NCBI GenBank assembly: GCA_947589025.1
Contig: CANQAY010000001.1
Location: 87,419-142,678 of the forward strand
Length of the DNA stretch: 55,260 nucleotides
Source of the DNA: an uncultured Clostridia bacterium
GTDB lineage: Bacteria > Bacillota > Clostridia > Christensenellales > UBA1242
Reading direction: 5' to 3'
This document shows, one piece after another, positions 53,401 through 55,260 of this stretch. A model generated the notes under the pieces. That model did no database searches. It worked only from the letters and a program-made list of their open reading frames with translations, and was not told the origin of the DNA. The translations under genes were made by a program, and so were the position numbers. Each line of letters begins with the position of its first letter. The first letter of the stretch is position 1.

Positions 53401-54654
53401 ATGAAAACTGGGGAAATTAAAAGAAAACGCAGTGGGCATTTTGGTTCATTCTTTTTTGGAACATTCATTGGTTTTTTGTTAACCATTGCGTTGTTAGCGG
53501 GCGCTCTTGCCTTTGTTTATTTTAACATATCAGTTGATTGGGTTAACAAACATTTTAACACTAATATCGATTTAAAAAGTGAGCAAGCCAACAGTTTAAC
53601 ACTTAACGATGTTGTTGCACATCTTTCTGGCATTGTTGGTAAAATAAATTCATATAGTTTAAACGATTTAAAAACAGATTTTGGTTTAATAATTGATGAT
53701 ACAATTATGGGCATTGATATTAGCGATTTAAAATCTGGCCCAATAAAAGATTTATTAACAAATTTGCAAAACAAATTGCAAACAATAACCGCTGCCGAAC
53801 TTGACAATGGCGAAGGTGGGCTGTTTGATTTATCTGGCATGAAAGATTTGCTTGAAACCCCTAAAACATATTATTATAAAGAGGATGCAACCGACGCCGA
53901 AGCTAAATTATATTCAAATTTTGATAGAACAACGGGTGTATATTCTGAGCCACTAGATATTGAAGTGGAAAATGATGGCAATGGCAATTTGTTAATTAAA
54001 GGCAAAAACTTTGAACCTTTTGAAATTAAAACAGAAAGCGAACAAGACGGTCAAAAAGGCTATAAATATGTGGAAATTGCACCAAAATTTTTGCCATTGT
54101 CAATAGCATTTAATTCATTTGCCAATTTGTCGGAAAATTTAAAAATTAAAGACCTTGCTAGTTATGGCGTAACTTTGCCAGATTTCTTAATTGACAATTA
54201 TGGCGAAAGCCCTGTTACATCATTAGATAAAATAATTAACGATTTGCATGTTTACGAAGTTGTTGGCTATAAATACGAGGGTGATAAGTTTTTAAAGAAA
54301 GGTGATGATGGCACCTACACCGAACTTAATCCTCAACCTTCTAAATTAACTAAGCTTATTTTAAACAGCAAAGTTATGGATGTTAATAGTTTATCCGAAA
54401 GTTTAACTGCTAGCCAAATTTTTGAATATTCTGGCTTGTTTAAAATACTTTCAGAGGAAGAATTTAACAACACAACAGTTGACAAATTGCCCGAAAAGTT
54501 ATCTAATAAATTTACCAATGCCAAAATTAGTGAATTAGTTGCTGCCGGCATTTTGGAAGAGAGATATCTTAATGGCACAGTTGCTGGGGTAAATATTAGC
54601 GGGCTTAGCATAAATGAAATTTTAGATAAATTATTGCCACAATCACGCGACTAA
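53401..54654 (+). CDS. membrane-anchored extracytoplasmic protein of unknown family (417 aa)
   Basis: AGAGGTGA precedes the ATG at 53401. A basic N-terminus (KTGEIKRKRSGH) leads into one membrane helix (about 18-42). The rest lies outside and shows repeated short (S/D)L(T/N)xxD(V/L/I)-type segments: NSLTLNDVVAHL, YSLNDLKTDF, MGIDISDLKSG, VAGVNISGLSINEILDKLL. This suggests a repeated helix-strand unit. It has no catalytic motif and no C-terminal anchor. I do not recognise the family. It is followed by a terminator and then the rRNA operon. Confidence 0.75.
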   Translation: MKTGEIKRKRSGHFGSFFFGTFIGFLLTIALLAGALAFVYFNISVDWVNKHFNTNIDLKSEQANSLTLNDVVAHLSGIVGKINSYSLNDLKTDFGLIIDDTIMGIDISDLKSGPIKDLLTNLQNKLQTITAAELDNGEGGLFDLSGMKDLLETPKTYYYKEDATDAEAKLYSNFDRTTGVYSEPLDIEVENDGNGNLLIKGKNFEPFEIKTESEQDGQKGYKYVEIAPKFLPLSIAFNSFANLSENLKIKDLASYGVTLPDFLIDNYGESPVTSLDKIINDLHVYEVVGYKYEGDKFLKKGDDGTYTELNPQPSKLTKLILNSKVMDVNSLSESLTASQIFEYSGLFKILSEEEFNNTTVDKLPEKLSNKFTNAKISELVAAGILEERYLNGTVAGVNISGLSINEILDKLLPQSRD

Positions 54655-54683
54655 CAAAATGTTATCATATAAGCAAATTGGGC

Positions 54684-54712
54684 AAAAAATACCACATAAG
54701 TGGTATTTTTTT
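54684..54712 (+). terminator. Rho-independent terminator before the rRNA operon
   Basis: AAAAATACCAC pairs with GTGGTATTTTT around ATAA, with A- and T-tracts on both sides. Confidence 0.85.
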
Positions 54713-54826
54713 AAAAAACTTGGGAGTTAATAGCTTTAGCAAGGTGCTAAAAACCGCTAAAAAATAGAGGATTTGAAAGATTTTAAAAAAAATTTCAAAA
54801 AATTTAAAAAAATTTTTAAAAAACTG

Positions 54827-54855
54827 TTGACAAAATATTTAAAGTATGTTATATT
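54827..54855 (+). promoter_or_regulatory. rRNA operon promoter
   Basis: TTGACA (54827-54832), a 17-nt spacer ending in TGT, then TATATT (54850-54855). It follows a strongly A/T-tract-rich stretch (54780-54825) that could act as an UP element. A further TATAAT at 55011-55016 lacks a good -35 and is a weak second candidate. Confidence 0.8.
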
Positions 54856-55042
54856 TGTCTTGCATTCAGTGTGAAAGTGCTGGTGCCGAGTGTATAACTC
54901 GTTGGACAATTATATCTAAATAAGTACAAGGTAAGAATGAATTGAACAATTAGTTCTTGCCAATTCCAAGTTTTTTGAACAACGAATTTAGCCAAGCGAA
55001 TGAGCAAGGTTATAATACAAAGTTCTTGTTCCGTGCGAACAA

Positions 55043-55080
55043 TCGGGGCCCCCGCAAAACAAATATTTGTTTTGAAGGGG
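55043..55080 (+). repeat. TCGGGGYCCCC hairpin repeat, copy 3
   Basis: TCGGGGCCCCC then the perfect palindrome CAAAACAAAT/ATTTGTTTTG (55055-55074), then AAGGGG. Outer CCCC-GGGG pairing is as in the other copies, but the loop has been replaced by a palindrome. Confidence 0.65.
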
Positions 55081-55142
55081 TAACAAAAATTCCGAATGTA
55101 AATCGCAGTTTGAAATTTAATTTCAAACAAGGAATAATGAAA

Positions 55143-55180
55143 TCGGGGTCCCCATGAGAACTTGTTTCGAAATGGGGCTT
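55143..55180 (+). repeat. TCGGGGYCCCC hairpin repeat, copy 4
   Basis: TCGGGGT, CCCCAT (55150-55155), a loop containing AGAACTTGTTTCG as in copy 2, then ATGGGG (55172-55177). It starts exactly 100 bp after copy 3 and ends 5 bp before the inferred 16S 5' end. Confidence 0.7.
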
Positions 55181-55185
55181 CCAAA

Positions 55186-55260
55186 TTTTTGTAGAGTTTG
55201 ATCCTGGCTCAGGACTAACGCTGGCGGCGTGCTTTAAACATGCAAGTCGAACGGAGGTTA
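55186..55260 (+). rRNA. rrs: 16S ribosomal RNA, 5' end only
   Basis: The universal 5' segment AGAGTTTGATCCTGGCTCAG lies at 55193-55212, followed by GACTAACGCTGGCGGCGTGC and ACATGCAAGTCGAACG. Counting back seven bases from AGAG puts the mature 5' end near 55186. The gene continues past the window, with only 75 nt present. The visible part is of bacterial type and agrees with Bacillota, but is too short for finer placement. Confidence 0.97.

Larger units (their letters stand above)
54856..55185 (+). other. 16S rRNA leader region with several hairpins
   Basis: About 330 bp without a gene between the promoter and the 16S start. It holds CGAGT/ACTCG (near 54889-54903), TTGTTC/GAACAA (55026-55042), two TCGGGGYCCCC hairpin repeats (55043-55080 and 55143-55180), and GTTTGAAAT/ATTTCAAAC (55108-55128) between them. 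No boxA-type antitermination signal was recognised. Some of these stems may belong to the rRNA processing stalk, whose other arm would be downstream of the window. Confidence 0.65.

Noticed and set aside
54856..55185. Short open frames in the rRNA leader
   Set aside because: They read through hairpin repeats and lack start signals; the region is transcribed as rRNA leader.
1..55260. CRISPR arrays, insertion sequences, prophage genes or alternative genetic code
   Set aside because: No regularly spaced repeats, transposase, integrase or phage structural gene was found. TGA ends genes (for example at 28134-28136 and the DUF421 gene), so it is not read as Trp.

Overview
The window is AT-rich bacterial chromosome from a low-GC Gram-positive lineage (Bacillota, most likely an uncultivated Clostridia-like organism). 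Evidence: SepF, an lspA-rluD pair, a tig-clpP-clpX order, a SpoVB-type flippase, a DUF421/DUF4363 pair, strong AGGAGG-type ribosome binding sites, and many TTGACA-N17-TATAAT promoters. TGA is used as a stop codon, so the genetic code is standard. No prophage, insertion sequence, CRISPR array or tRNA gene was seen. Family or genus cannot be fixed from what is visible.

Layout. 1-138: tail of a Cys-rich small protein. 387-7669: rpoB-rpoC with their own promoter and terminator. 7840-9074: small unknown genes including a solitary HicB-like protein. 9270-13184: a 1304-residue surface protein. 13213-15908 (minus): two paralogous winged-helix-like/membrane proteins followed by uvrB. 16047-17807 (minus): an M3 oligoendopeptidase, divergent from uvrA (17968-20817), which overlaps a degenerate J-domain-like gene. 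21101-23752 (minus): DUF4363, DUF421 and a lipid flippase. 23834-28843: LysM protein, a 1044-residue surface protein, a split TSUP permease and a SPOR-like protein. 28936-30814: groES-groEL. 30872-33283 (minus): an archaeal-type valyl-tRNA synthetase. 34008: ksgA. 35037-44744: a 3235-residue envelope protein. 44864-46921: small gene, sepF, lspA, rluD. 47015-51112: two small membrane proteins, tig, clpP, clpX. 51213-54654: a lipoprotein, an Smr-domain protein and a membrane-anchored unknown. 54827-55260: promoter, leader and first 75 nt of a 16S rRNA gene.

The genes combine core information processing (RNA polymerase, UvrA/UvrB repair, ValRS, KsgA, RluD, 16S rRNA), proteostasis (GroESL, trigger factor, ClpXP, PepF) and envelope/division functions (SepF, LspA, flippase, lipoprotein, large surface proteins). 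LspA would process the lipoprotein encoded at 51213. The large surface proteins carry transmembrane anchors and no LPXTG signal.

Most notable signals: a 79-nt, almost fully paired four-way-junction element at 52846-52924; a G10 tract inside the promoter spacer of the lipoprotein gene (possible phase variation); a dispersed TCGGGGYCCCC hairpin repeat present four times, between tig and clpP and in the rRNA leader; an orphan consensus promoter facing a terminator on the minus strand at 33766-33885 (candidate small RNA); several genes without a Shine-Dalgarno sequence, one of them with an extended -10 exactly positioned for leaderless mRNA; a natural alanine at the RpoB position equivalent to E. 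coli Q513; and an archaeal-type ValRS.
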